DNA of 64,000 nucleotides from Dietzia timorensis (GTDB lineage: Bacteria; Actinomycetota; Actinomycetes; Mycobacteriales; Mycobacteriaceae), in contig NZ_CP015961.1 in the NCBI RefSeq assembly GCF_001659785.1, forward strand, positions 124,001 through 188,000. Reading direction: 5' to 3'. The position numbers and the translations under genes were made by a program. Positions 28,901-36,889 of the stretch are shown one piece after another. Each line of letters begins with the position of its first letter. Positions within the stretch are counted from its first letter, which is position 1. Below the pieces are notes generated by a model. That model searched no databases and had not been told where the DNA came from. It saw only the letters and a list, made by a program, of their open reading frames with translations.

Positions 28901-31501
28901 AGCGAGCGCGGAGTCACCGGGATCGCTCTCTCCGCCGTCATGGGTGGGATCCGTGCGCGGGTAGGCCTCGACGAGGTCGACCGCCTGATTGAGCATCCGC
29001 GCCGACAGCGCGGGGGCTTGCTGGAACAACAGCTGCGTGCCCGTGGGCAGCGTGCCGAAGAACTCGCGCTGGCTCGGGTCCATGAGCCACGGGTACACGT
29101 GGTGCATGGTGCGGTCGGGAACCGAGGTCGTGAACGCGGTGAGCGCGTCCACGATCTTGCCCATCGCCGACACCGGCAGCCCGGCATGGGCGACGATCAG
29201 GTCCGCGAGATGGTGCGTGTGCAGGTCGACGAACTCGGCGAGATCGAGGTCCCGAAGCGCCTGGGCGAACTCGGCTTCGAGCCCGGCCTGCATCATGCCG
29301 TAGGCGCCCGGCGTGTCCTCGGACTCGAAGAGCCCGAGCGCTTCGGCGATGGTCGGCACGAGGCCGTGATACACGTTGCGCATCGGGTCGTCGGCGATGT
29401 AGAGGCCCTTATAGGCATTGAGCGAGGCGATTCCCACGACCGTCGTCAGCGTCGCCGCCGGGTACCGTTTGACGAAATCGGCGTAGGTCTGGGGATCTGC
29501 GGGCAGGTCGCCGACGCGGGCGCCGAGCTCCGCACTCAACGTGGTGAGCTCGTCCGGGCGCAGGTCCGCGTCGATGATGAGGGTCGCGCCCTCGAGCCGC
29601 GACGTGAGCATGTGCTCCCATTCGAGCAACGTCTTCGGCATATCGGTGGCCTCTTCCGAGCCGAGGCGCGCCGCGGTGCGTTCGCTCGTTTTCCGGATGA
29701 CGGCGGAGCTCACGTCCTGCGCGGGGGCCTGCGCCAGCGTCGCCGCGATGTGGGCGTCGGCCTGCGCGCGGAACGTGGCCGATTCCATCGCACGGTGCAC
29801 GTTCTCGCCGAGTTCGGCGATGTAGTTGAAGCGGCGCACCTCATCGGTGGACGGCGTGTGCCCGGGGAACTCCTCCTCCCAGCGGGGGCTGTGCCACCAA
29901 CTGCTGCCGAGGACGAGGCGCCAGGATTCGGCCGGATCCGGGTCGGCGAAGGTTGCCGGGTGCCGGAGCATCGCTCCTGTCAGTTCGTACTTGGCCTCGG
30001 AGAAGTGTGCCGGCGCGCCTCCGCCGCCGCGAGCGCGGTTGACCGCCCACAACATGAGGATCGCCTTTTGCGCCGAGCGCGGCCCGGTGAGGAGCTCGTC
30101 GAGCTCGCCGAGGAGGGAGCCGGCCGGGATGCCCAGCGACTCCAGCGCCTCAAGCGGCTCGGTGCCGTGGCCGAGCTCGGCCATGATCGAGTCGAAGTCG
30201 ACGCCCGTGAGCATCGAGATCTCCTGCAGCGAGGAGAAGGTGTCCTCGCCGAACGACGCGGCCAGCGGCGATGCGGCGGCGCGCCTGATCTGCTCACTTG
30301 TGGCCTCGTCCGGGGCGGCGGACGGAGGGAAGACCGAGGTGCCCAGCACGGGGGCGTTGGCCTTGAGCACATTGTCGCGATCCCTGCCGAAGGCCGAGAC
30401 GACCATCGCGCGGTTCTCGTTTACCGTCTTCTCGTCGGAGGGGTCCTCGAGTACACGCATCGTCCCGTCGACGACCTCGAGTCCGCAGAACTCGCGCCAT
30501 GCCTCGACATCGTCGCCGTGCGGCAGCGGTACCCGAGCTTTCGCGAGCTGCTCGCGCAATTCCTCCGGCGCGGTGCTCCCGGTACGCAGCAGCTGCTGCA
30601 GCATCGAGCGTTGCGTCTCGCGCAGCGAGGCCACCGTCCAGCGTTCCCTGGGGGCACCCTTTTTGGCCTTACTGATCAACAGCCAACCGTCGGCCGCGTC
30701 GAACTCGGGGTGTAGCGCCCCAACGAGTCTGCCGAGCGCGATGCGATACTCGCGCGGCAGGCCCCAGTGCACGCCGGCGAGCAGTTCCTCGGACAGTTCC
30801 GGGACGCGGTGCGTGCTTCGCGCCCTGGAGGACAGTGGGTTCAGCTCGTTATATATGACGTCGAACAACGGAGCCAGCTCGGCGTCCGCTGCAAGGAGAG
30901 CGCCGAACGAGGAGCGCAGCTGTTCCGCGCGAGAGAGACCGCCGAGCCCGGAGGTCTGCACCCGCAGGGCACGCGGCACTCGGTTCCCGAGAATCGCCTG
31001 GTGGAGAAGGTAGGCCTCGAGAGGTGCGAGGCCGTGAAGCCAGCCGGTGATCCGGCGCGCGTAGATCGACTGCGGGGTGGGCTGCGGAACCCCATGGAGG
31101 ATCGCAGACTGGACGAGAGCGCCGAGTAGGCGCGCATTGGGGACGCCGCTCGCAGAGGACGCCTTCGAGGGTGAGAGATCGGCGACGTCACCAAGCGGCA
31201 CGACAGTGGGTGCGGGCGGTGCGGCGTTCTCGGATTTCGCGGCCGGGCTCGGGATGATGATCTCGATGTCCACGGGCAGCAGCGGAAACAATGTGCGCAG
31301 TGTGCTTCGCTCGTCCCGCAGGTGCGGGATGAGCGCGAGCGCGGTATCGAGAGTGGTCTCCGGACTCGTCAGCTCGACGGGTTGATCGCCGGGCGCGACA
31401 CGAATGGCGCTGTGACGAGGACGAAGAGTCCCGACTGAAGGGATGATGTCGTGCCAGAGAGTCGGTGAATCGGCCCGCTCGGTGCTCTCAACCTTGGACA
31501 T
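25988..31501 (-). CDS. giant 1837-residue protein of unknown function
   Basis: One uninterrupted 1837-codon gene on the minus strand, cytoplasmic by appearance: no signal peptide, no clear membrane helix. Residues ~130-330 are helical; around 300-370 a segment (APEELREQLAKARVPLPHGD, then FCGLEVVDGTMRVLEDPSD) reads like a winged helix. Residues ~350-900 are mostly helical with Trp-rich patches (WRLVLGSSWWHSPRWEEEF). Residues ~950-1450 are strand-rich, like several beta-sandwich modules (TVELRLFTTDFPVALFLPDG, RPWTVRIRRSGTAEWHTVG). The C-terminal ~350 residues are helical with a basic linker RRSGARRSKKGSRARS. I find no Walker A, nuclease or methylase motif. I do not recognise the family. Codon use resembles its neighbours. 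Confidence 0.85.
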   Translation of the reverse strand: MSKVESTERADSPTLWHDIIPSVGTLRPRHSAIRVAPGDQPVELTSPETTLDTALALIPHLRDERSTLRTLFPLLPVDIEIIIPSPAAKSENAAPPAPTVVPLGDVADLSPSKASSASGVPNARLLGALVQSAILHGVPQPTPQSIYARRITGWLHGLAPLEAYLLHQAILGNRVPRALRVQTSGLGGLSRAEQLRSSFGALLAADAELAPLFDVIYNELNPLSSRARSTHRVPELSEELLAGVHWGLPREYRIALGRLVGALHPEFDAADGWLLISKAKKGAPRERWTVASLRETQRSMLQQLLRTGSTAPEELREQLAKARVPLPHGDDVEAWREFCGLEVVDGTMRVLEDPSDEKTVNENRAMVVSAFGRDRDNVLKANAPVLGTSVFPPSAAPDEATSEQIRRAAASPLAASFGEDTFSSLQEISMLTGVDFDSIMAELGHGTEPLEALESLGIPAGSLLGELDELLTGPRSAQKAILMLWAVNRARGGGGAPAHFSEAKYELTGAMLRHPATFADPDPAESWRLVLGSSWWHSPRWEEEFPGHTPSTDEVRRFNYIAELGENVHRAMESATFRAQADAHIAATLAQAPAQDVSSAVIRKTSERTAARLGSEEATDMPKTLLEWEHMLTSRLEGATLIIDADLRPDELTTLSAELGARVGDLPADPQTYADFVKRYPAATLTTVVGIASLNAYKGLYIADDPMRNVYHGLVPTIAEALGLFESEDTPGAYGMMQAGLEAEFAQALRDLDLAEFVDLHTHHLADLIVAHAGLPVSAMGKIVDALTAFTTSVPDRTMHHVYPWLMDPSQREFFGTLPTGTQLLFQQAPALSARMLNQAVDLVEAYPRTDPTHDGGESDPGDSALAAHVDVAALPTMIREGLLDALRAQATEPDTAPTRTTASRRAADRMQRPYLWLDGTDAVCVALPPVSKCADEPWIVSTGDDVTPVRPRRSLRDDETQTSLLRKPARRVAVIHPSFHTTVELRLFTTDFPVALFLPDGRQIPTSAMVPQGEVFALVPPGHEPTSDSSGAPQVLETLDTPEGWGQWTLQLWNLDGLDKVVVLDAAGVAHEIRVGSHELPALWDTEDEPIEALTGVESEDGLPVLAARPWIDVPPLPAGTRPWTVRIRRSGTAEWHTVGTYCPESEHEGYPLFDDAVLSFFGLSESEPILGGFDIRVDGPEHARVDLRIFLAEGFYAHFPESPRLPGPDGASRAVAELSSEPVDGEPSDGPEPAALSVSADMLEFGPTTRRLRVQVAAGSRSETLVIRPPRLRFRMSSKGMAPAWSDQCISRSPFDFEHSTLVVRDPYASLRISLLLVDDNGRTAQRADFDRDMDGTFRIDAGRFAERARLIRRGELRAQVIDPDAEGTRHFKRTVPLVRFDAVTEQNITLDGKNFRVTGAEEVDDVVCRVWQLERPWLPAISLPVTDSLAPLPSSLSGAGRLRVDVAVEDPWDPVPAGPLPHRGTTSLQTASRFSNTGLGLLSQFLAGRGAASFVPHGVPESWNAWALLSQNLHPSTDRPQRLELAEHLREAPRAELVGLDRSLLPSSQKLAAFISSGLVNEPIGPAAPMGDPWDRAAAGARRSVSIPGRTREAWIDLFISIATVEQLPRESRALVTRHLREVGGDSLFNVLAFGEDPLQDSVRLGLPEVQAAMDPTLRSMLLSRPTIPGPLLDASSRWEGLLSLLRTEQSFNAGYVRDQFERMLGKYESLRRFRPLYRLITERIKALPATVEVDTRRSGARRSKKGSRARSAQGSSAQAVELPMWANIPQLTFSLALLARGHAYGYFKTGLDQDLLDLWARLVTQAPQQIVIDLVLAEAHIAHIRLGGSTFLP

Positions 31502-31566
31502 CGCTCCGACTTTAGTCCGATCCGGCGAACGGCGTTAAATTGACCTGCGGTCAACACGCAAATTTT

Positions 31567-32103
31567 TCAGTTCTCTTTCGCGAGGGCGCGTTGGATATCG
31601 TCCCGGATCGCCTCCGGTTTGGTCGCCGGGGCATACCGCGCGATGACGCTTCCGTCCCGGCCGACCAGGAACTTGGTGAAGTTCCATTTGATCTCCGCGG
31701 AGCCGGCGCGGCCGCCGAGGAGCGCACCGATCCTCCCGGGCTGCTGCGCCTTGAGCCAGGTGAACACCGGGTGCGCACCGGAGCCGTTGACGTCGGTCTT
31801 CGCGAACATCGGGAAGTCGACGCCGTAGTTGCGTGTGCACGCGGCGCCGATCTTTTCTGCGTCGTCGTGTTCCTGGCGGAACTGGCCGCTGGGAAAGCCG
31901 AGCACCGTGAACCCCTGGTCGCTCAGCTCGCTGTAGAGCTTCTGCAGGCCCTCGAACTGCGGGGTGAACCCGCATTTGGAGGCCGTGTTGACCACGAGAA
32001 CGACCTTGCCGGCGTAGTCGGCGAGTTCACTGGTATCTCCGGTGAGCGTTTCCGCCTCGAATTCGAACAGGGACGTCGCCTGCTTGGGATCTGCCTGCGC
32101 CAT
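31567..32103 (-). CDS. glutathione-peroxidase-family thiol peroxidase
   Basis: A 178-residue peroxidase of the GPx family that reduces hydroperoxides. The catalytic cysteine is Cys44 in NTASKCGFTPQFEGL; the Gln and Trp partners are in FPSGQF and WNFTKFLV. It has Cys, not selenocysteine, and probably works with thioredoxin or mycothiol-linked partners since this lineage lacks glutathione. The motif FPSGQFRQEH differs from the commoner FPCNQFGGQEP. ATG 32103 is chosen for its GGAGGAG ribosome site; upstream in-frame codons have none. Confidence 0.92.
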   Translation of the reverse strand: MAQADPKQATSLFEFEAETLTGDTSELADYAGKVVLVVNTASKCGFTPQFEGLQKLYSELSDQGFTVLGFPSGQFRQEHDDAEKIGAACTRNYGVDFPMFAKTDVNGSGAHPVFTWLKAQQPGRIGALLGGRAGSAEIKWNFTKFLVGRDGSVIARYAPATKPEAIRDDIQRALAKEN

Positions 32104-32172
32104 GATGGGTCTCCTCCGGGTCGATCTCTTCGGCTGCGTGTTTCCTTGTTGTCCATAGTGCACGTAAATGCG

Positions 32173-32208
32173 CGAACGCCCCCGGGCCCGTGAGGGCGGG
32201 GGCGTTCG
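32173..32208. terminator. intrinsic terminator
   Basis: 11-bp arms CGAACGCCCCC / GGGGGCGTTCG with a 14-nt loop, between the small peptide gene and glutathione peroxidase on the minus strand; it probably ends the peptide transcript before the peroxidase promoter. Confidence 0.75.
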
Positions 32209-32256
32209 ACGTTCGTGGCCGAAGCCACTCGCTAGCGCGTGAGCGCCTGCGGGAAC

Positions 32257-32433
32257 TTAGATGCCGAGCGAGCCGAGGAAACCGGCGAAGGTGCCGATGA
32301 GGCGGCCCGGGAAGGTCGGGGCATTGTCGATCGCGGCGGAGCCGAAGTCGAGCGACGGAGCGGCGTCCGCCGAACCGGCACCGAGCTGACCGAGCGGCTC
32401 GGAGATGAGGCCATCGAGAGAACCGAAGTCCAT
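32257..32433 (-). CDS. 58-residue signal-less hydrophobic/acidic peptide (porin-peptide-like?)
   Basis: A short gene with a good ribosome site (AAAGGAAA, 4-5 nt before the ATG) and its own terminator. The product starts MDFGSLDGLISEPLGQLG and ends GRLIGTFAGFLGSLGI: no signal peptide, only three acidic residues in the first half plus a C-terminal amphipathic, Gly-rich hydrophobic helix. In general design (about 45-60 residues, no signal, Gly/Leu/Phe-rich) it resembles the PorA/PorH channel peptides of Corynebacterium, but I cannot show homology. An in-frame ATG at 32451 would add six residues. No similar second peptide gene is visible next to it. Confidence 0.6.
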   Translation of the reverse strand: MDFGSLDGLISEPLGQLGAGSADAAPSLDFGSAAIDNAPTFPGRLIGTFAGFLGSLGI

Positions 32434-32987
32434 GGGGTTTCCTTTCGTCATGGTCGATGCGACACGATCCGCGCGTGCGATTGGCAGCGTGAATTCGTTT
32501 CCACCGACCGTTGCTGTTCCGCAGGAGCCGGGAGTTCTGGGGTGATCCAGATCTCGTGCGCTTCCTACGAGACCGACAATAGCGAAGGAGTCTGTGGACG
32601 CAAGCAGAACCAGGCCCGAGAACCTCAAATGCAAAGGCGGACCTGGGTGGATTAATTTAAATTAACTCCGCATGCCTGGGGCAATTGCGCGAGTAAACGT
32701 TGTGGTGCTGCATCGTCGCCGCGTCAACAGCGTTAGCCGGGGCGGGCCGATAACTCGCAGCTTTGGACCCCGAAGCTACCGGGGTTCCTGATCAAAAACT
32801 ACTCCAATCGATCCCGGTTTGGCTAGCGTTACATCGAATATTTCTTTCATGGATTCGTGGGTCGGACGCTCCCGCGCCGCCGAGCCGCCTGAAGCGCCTG
32901 AATCTATTGTCACGCAGGACTTTCTGGGCAGCCTCGGCTGCGCGGCGGCGATGTTGGCGCCGGGAGTTGCTGAATCGACCCTGGGGC
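32434..32987. other. 554-bp low-GC intergenic region with AT palindrome
   Basis: No gene is supported. The stretch is clearly poorer in GC than its surroundings and contains a perfect 14-bp palindrome TTAATTTAAATTAA at 32652-32665, about 220 bp upstream of the small peptide gene. It probably holds that gene's promoter and may be bound by Lsr2, which prefers AT-rich DNA. Confidence 0.6.
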
Positions 32988-34265
32988 CTAGCGGGCCGGG
33001 ACGCCCTCGCGGTTCGATTCCGGCACCGTCTCCTCGTGGTGCTCGAGGTGGGCGAAGAGGCCTCGGGTGCCGAACAGCAGCGCGATCGCGAGAACGAGAA
33101 CCACCGCGGCGGTCCAGTACGGCGCGGGCGCGCCGACCCAGTCGGCGATCTCGCCGGCGAGCCAGGCCGCGAACGCGCCGCCCATGAACCGGACACCGGA
33201 GTACGTCGAGCTCGCCACCGCGCGCGGCAGGTCCGTCGCGTTCATGGAGGTCTCGGTGAGTGCCGTATTGAGTACGCCGAGGCATCCGCCGCCGACGATA
33301 ACGCCGACGATGAGACCCGGCAGGCTCGAGATGACCAACGCCATGGCCGCGAGCGTGAGCGCGAAGATGCCCATCGTGCCGAGCATCGTTCGCAAGAGGC
33401 CGAAGGCTTCGATCAAGCGGGGCGCGAGGAAGACCGACGTCAGCGCAACGGCCAGGCCCCACCCGAAGAACACGAACCCGAGTTGAAGCGCGCCGAAACT
33501 CATCCCTGCCTCGGAGGCGGCGTCGTGGATGGGGAAGGGGCTGTAGGCGAGGAGGGAGAAGAAGGCGAAGTTATAGAGCACGGCGATGATGCTCAGCGCG
33601 GCGAGCGTCGGGTTACGCAGCGCCACGAACGGCTCGAGTAGGTGCACCTTGTGTTCGGGCTTCGGCACCTTGGGCAGCAACACGATGATGCCGATGAACC
33701 CGATGGTCATGAGCGCCGCGGTGCCGAAGAACGGCCCGCGCCACGAGATCTCGCCGAGCAGTCCGCCGAGCAGCGGGCCGACGGCGAGGCCGAGGCCGAG
33801 CGCGGCCTCGTAGAGGATGATCGCGCCCGACACCCCGCCGGTGGCGGCCGAGATGATCGCCGCCAGCGCCGTGGAGACGAAGAGCGCGTTGCCCAGCCCC
33901 CATCCGCCGCGGAGGCCGATGATCGCGTTGACGTCATTGGACAGTCCGCACAGTGCCGCGAAGACGACCACGAGTCCGATGCCGATGAGCAGCGTGTTCT
34001 TCGCGCCGATTCGGCTCGACACCCAGCTGGTGAAGAACATGCAGATGCCGGTGATGAATAGGTAACTGGTGAACAGCAACATCGCCTGGCTTGGTGACGC
34101 TTCGAGGGATTTGCTGATCTCGGGGAGGATCGGGTCGACCAATCCGATGCCCATGAATGCGATGGTCGCCGCGAATGCGACTGCCCACACCGCGCGCGGC
34201 TGCTTGAGGAGTCCGCCCGGGCTCGCCTGTTCTTCTGTGTCTATTTCACTGTCTATTTCACTCAT
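32988..34265 (-). CDS. MFS drug/metabolite exporter (12 helices, DHA1-like)
   Basis: A 425-residue major facilitator with about 12 membrane helices. The helix 2-3 loop SWVSSRIGAKNTLLIGIGLV matches the MFS signature position, and the helix 5 region LYEAALGLGLAVGPLLGGLL matches drug-proton antiporter motif C (G-x8-G-x3-GP-x2-GG). The short Asp/Glu-rich N-terminus contains a duplicated SEID from a 12-bp repeat. It lies 49 bp behind a marR gene on the same strand, an arrangement typical of a self-regulated exporter operon. The exported compound is unknown. Confidence 0.9.
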   Translation of the reverse strand: MSEIDSEIDTEEQASPGGLLKQPRAVWAVAFAATIAFMGIGLVDPILPEISKSLEASPSQAMLLFTSYLFITGICMFFTSWVSSRIGAKNTLLIGIGLVVVFAALCGLSNDVNAIIGLRGGWGLGNALFVSTALAAIISAATGGVSGAIILYEAALGLGLAVGPLLGGLLGEISWRGPFFGTAALMTIGFIGIIVLLPKVPKPEHKVHLLEPFVALRNPTLAALSIIAVLYNFAFFSLLAYSPFPIHDAASEAGMSFGALQLGFVFFGWGLAVALTSVFLAPRLIEAFGLLRTMLGTMGIFALTLAAMALVISSLPGLIVGVIVGGGCLGVLNTALTETSMNATDLPRAVASSTYSGVRFMGGAFAAWLAGEIADWVGAPAPYWTAAVVLVLAIALLFGTRGLFAHLEHHEETVPESNREGVPAR

Positions 34266-34314
34266 CTTGTCCGCCCCTTTTGTCGAAAGTATTACGCAAT
34301 CCGTTAAGAATCAT

Positions 34315-34812
34315 TTATGACGTCGGAGGTCCGTTTTCGCTACGACCGCCTTCGTTCTCGGATCCCTCCGCGCGAAGCATTCGCGAAATTGCCCTACTCG
34401 CCACCTGCAGCGCTTCTATTTCCTCGTCGGTTAATTGCTCGAAAAGCGGGATCAGTCGATCGCCGGCGTCGGTGCGCAGATCCGCGAGGAAATCTCGGCC
34501 TTTGTCGGTGAGCCGCACGCGTTTCGCGCGTTTATCGGTCGAGTCCGAGGTGGATTCGGCGAGTCCGTCGGCGGTAATTCTGCGCAGAACCGCCGTCGCA
34601 GCAGGCTGGGAGAGCCGATCGAGTCTCGCGAACTCGGTGACTCGGAGGGCGCCGAATTGTTCGAGCAACGACAGCGCGCGCCATGTAGCCGCGGTCGTGT
34701 CGTTGGGTGAGTTCTGGCGCTGGAAGCGGCTGAACCGCGCTGCCACGACCGTGAGGTCGATCGCAATTTCCTGGAGCTTTGAACGGGGGTTGGTCACCCC
34801 GCCATAATACAT
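34315..34812 (-). CDS. MarR-family transcriptional regulator
   Basis: A 165-residue winged-helix regulator: LSLLEQFGALRVTEFARLDR, then LSQPAATAVLRRITADGLAE (recognition helix), a charged wing STDKRAKRVRLTDKGRDFLA, and a C-terminal dimer helix. It precedes the exporter gene and should repress it, releasing on binding a small phenolic or drug-like ligand. An inverted repeat TACATA-N7-TATGTA overlaps the ATG at 34812, so translation may instead start at GTG 34797, or the transcript is leaderless. Confidence 0.9.
   Translation of the reverse strand: MYYGGVTNPRSKLQEIAIDLTVVAARFSRFQRQNSPNDTTAATWRALSLLEQFGALRVTEFARLDRLSQPAATAVLRRITADGLAESTSDSTDKRAKRVRLTDKGRDFLADLRTDAGDRLIPLFEQLTDEEIEALQVASRAISRMLRAEGSENEGGRSENGPPTS
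34316..34330 (+). repeat. TATGACGTCGG motif, site 2
   Basis: TATGACGTCGGAGGT, at the very end of the marR gene. The same 15-mer recurs at 46433-46447, just upstream of a histidine kinase gene. Confidence 0.75.
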
Positions 34813-34826
34813 AGATCACTTATGTA
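34808..34826. promoter_or_regulatory. probable MarR operator
   Basis: TACATA-GATCACT-TATGTA, perfect 6-bp arms with a 7-nt spacer, placed on the start of the marR gene. Inverted repeats of this size at the regulator's own promoter are the usual MarR binding site. The region to the right is AT-rich up to lsr2. Confidence 0.65.
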
Positions 34827-35079
34827 TGTGAAGTCCTGCCGCAGTGTGGTCTCGCTTGGGTAGATGTTAGAAGAATAAGAAATTTCTTTTTTCACTATTG
34901 TGATAGCCCTTGGATTGTTTAAATCAATAAATCGAGGCAGCCGGAAAAAGGGTGGAAATTCGACACCTGATTTGACAATCATCGGCAGGTAACGCAATTT
35001 GTGCATAATGAATTCGACAGGGGCGAATGCCCGCCCCGCGAATCTCCTGCAAGAAACGACAGAATTCTGGAGTCATGCC

Positions 35080-35415
35080 ATGGCACGACAGATCAATATC
35101 GAGTTGATTGACGACATTGACGGAACGGCGCTCGGCGAAGAGGGCGTGACCATCTATTTCGGTCTCAACGGCACCGATTACAGCATCGACCTTTCCAAGG
35201 AGAACGCCGATGAGTTTTACGGCGTGCTCGACCCGTATGTACGCAATGCACAAAAAGTGAGCGCGAATTCCCGTCGCGGCGGCGGAAAGTCGCGTGCGGA
35301 AAAGGGAACGGATTCGAAGGCAGTTCGTGATTGGGCGCGCGAGAACGGTTACGACGTGTCGGACCGTGGGCGTATTCCCGCCGACATCCTCCGGGCGTTC
35401 GCCGCGGCGCACTAG
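35080..35415 (+). CDS. lsr2: Lsr2 nucleoid-associated protein
   Basis: A 111-residue Lsr2, the H-NS-like DNA-bridging silencer of actinobacteria. The N-terminal dimerisation part begins [16 protein letters not shown] and the C-terminal DNA-binding part ends [20 protein letters not shown], with the minor-groove AT-hook-like RGR at residues 96-98. A Gly/Arg/Lys-rich linker ([13 protein letters not shown]) joins them. ATG 35080 gives the canonical start; GGAG lies ~10 nt upstream. The promoter region (34830-35079) is AT-rich, consistent with autoregulation. A strong terminator follows. Confidence 0.97.
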   Translation: MARQINIELIDDIDGTALGEEGVTIYFGLNGTDYSIDLSKENADEFYGVLDPYVRNAQKVSANSRRGGGKSRAEKGTDSKAVRDWARENGYDVSDRGRIPADILRAFAAAH

Positions 35416-35472
35416 CCGCTGTATTTTCGGAACCTGAGACGTTAACGGCGTCAAGGGGCTTCCCGGGACGTG

Positions 35473-35510
35473 AAGAGGGGGTGGGCACCAGATGGTGCCC
35501 ACCCCCTCTT
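35473..35510. terminator. intrinsic terminator after lsr2 (convergent)
   Basis: Perfect long arms AAGAGGGGGTGGGCACCA / TGGTGCCCACCCCCTCTT with a 2-nt centre, located between lsr2 and the convergent crotonase gene; suitable for both strands. Confidence 0.93.
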
Positions 35511-35527
35511 CGTGTTCGCGTCTGCGA

Positions 35528-36211
35528 CTAGGCCATCGGCGTGCGGAGGGCGGAAAGGGTCTCGGCGAACCATGTGGTGCGTACGCCCTTGAGGTTGTCG
35601 CCGTCGAGGGCGGTGGCCGGTGCCGCGCGCTTGACGCACTCCTCGACAAGGGCGGACTCGCTCGCGACCCCGTCGACGATCCCGGCGGCACGGGCGTCCT
35701 CCGCGCCGAAACGGTGCGAAGTGAACATGGCCAGCCGCGAGGTCTGCGGCGGGAGGGCCGAGGTGACCAGCGAATGCATACCGGGTGGGAACGGCATCGA
35801 GCGTGCGACCTCCGGCAGGCACCAGAAGCCACGGTCGTCCCGCATGAGACGCACGTCGTGGCACAGCGTGAGCATCGCACCCGCACCGAAAGCATGTCCG
35901 TTGATCGCGGCGACCGTCGTCATCGGCAGTTCGATGACACGGGCGAAGACCTCGTGGACCCGATCGATATACGGGGCGAGCGCGCCCTCGGTGCCCCACG
36001 CGTACTCGACATCGAGCCCGTTGGAGTAGAACTTTCCGGCACCGGTGGTGACGAGCGCCGCCGGACCGCTCGCGGCCTCGAGTTCGTCGAGGCAGCCCTC
36101 GAGTGAGTCGAGGAAATCCCGGGAGAACACGTTGTCCGGCGCCTGTTCGGGGTCGTCGGGTTGAGAGAAGCGCAGCAGATAGACGTCGTCGATCTTTTCG
36201 AGTTGAGGCAT
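35528..36211 (-). CDS. enoyl-CoA hydratase/isomerase (crotonase) family protein
   Basis: A 227-residue crotonase-fold protein. The acyl-CoA oxyanion region reads GPAALVTTGAGKFYSNGLDV and AINGHAFGAGAMLTLCHDVR, and a DRGFWCLPEV segment follows where active-site acids often lie. The C-terminus is short relative to the ~260-residue family average. It resembles the peroxisomal delta3,delta2-enoyl-CoA isomerase-like branch; the reaction on unsaturated fatty acyl-CoA is probable but the exact step is open. It is divergent from a TetR gene 83 bp away. Confidence 0.87.
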   Translation of the reverse strand: MPQLEKIDDVYLLRFSQPDDPEQAPDNVFSRDFLDSLEGCLDELEAASGPAALVTTGAGKFYSNGLDVEYAWGTEGALAPYIDRVHEVFARVIELPMTTVAAINGHAFGAGAMLTLCHDVRLMRDDRGFWCLPEVARSMPFPPGMHSLVTSALPPQTSRLAMFTSHRFGAEDARAAGIVDGVASESALVEECVKRAAPATALDGDNLKGVRTTWFAETLSALRTPMA

Positions 36212-36294
36212 GGTGCCCAGTCTAGAACCGAACTCCGCGCTCCTCCCGGCGTGGCGGACCGACGGCGTCGTAACAACGTCATACGCTGTGCTGC

Positions 36295-36882
36295 GTGTCC
36301 CGAAATGTTGCCTATGACGATGCCCTCCGCCGCGGAATCCTCACCGAAGCCTCCGAGCGAATGCGCGATGCGGGTCCGGAAGGTCTGAGCCTGCGCTCGC
36401 TGGCCACGAGCCAGGGAACATCGACCACCGCCGTGTACACGATGTTCGGCGGCAAGAACGGGCTGCTCGCCGCGGTCGGCGCCGACGCTGATTCCGAGCT
36501 CGCCGCCGCGCAGCGCCAGGTCCTCGGCGGCCGCGGTCCGCTGGAGGATCTGCGCATGCTCGCCCGCGCCTACCGCCTCTGGGCGGTATCGAATCCCGGC
36601 CTCTACGATCTGGTGATCCGCGAGCGCCACACCCCGCACGACGCCCTCCTCGAGGTCGTCGACGCACTGGTGGACGAGGGCATCTTCCGCAACGCGCCGA
36701 TCGTCGATGTCGCCTCCTCGGTGTGGGCCTCGCTCCACGGGATCGTCGCCCTCGAGATCGCCGCATGGCCCGGCGCCCCGAGCTCGGAGACGTACTTCGA
36801 GATGCAGGTCACCGCGGTTATGCGCTCGTGGCTTCTCGATGCCTCCGCGGCAGACCGCCTCTCCGATTCGCGGGCGGGGTGA
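36295..36882 (+). CDS. TetR-family transcriptional regulator
   Basis: A 195-residue regulator starting GTG 36295. The N-terminal helix-turn-helix is RGILTEASERMRDAGPEGLS followed by LRSLATSQGTSTTAVYTMFG, the usual TetR pattern with GGKNGLL after it. The C-terminal domain (TetR_C, WHG-type: SSVWASLHGIVALEIAAWPG) forms the ligand pocket. Divergent placement next to the crotonase gene suggests that it controls that gene and the downstream unit; ligands may be acyl-CoA-like, which is inference. Confidence 0.9.
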   Translation: MSRNVAYDDALRRGILTEASERMRDAGPEGLSLRSLATSQGTSTTAVYTMFGGKNGLLAAVGADADSELAAAQRQVLGGRGPLEDLRMLARAYRLWAVSNPGLYDLVIRERHTPHDALLEVVDALVDEGIFRNAPIVDVASSVWASLHGIVALEIAAWPGAPSSETYFEMQVTAVMRSWLLDASAADRLSDSRAG

Positions 36883-36889
36883 GGCGTTG

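Noticed and set aside
31567-32103. Selenoprotein glutathione peroxidase
   Set aside because: The catalytic position is a Cys codon and no in-frame TGA or insertion element is present.
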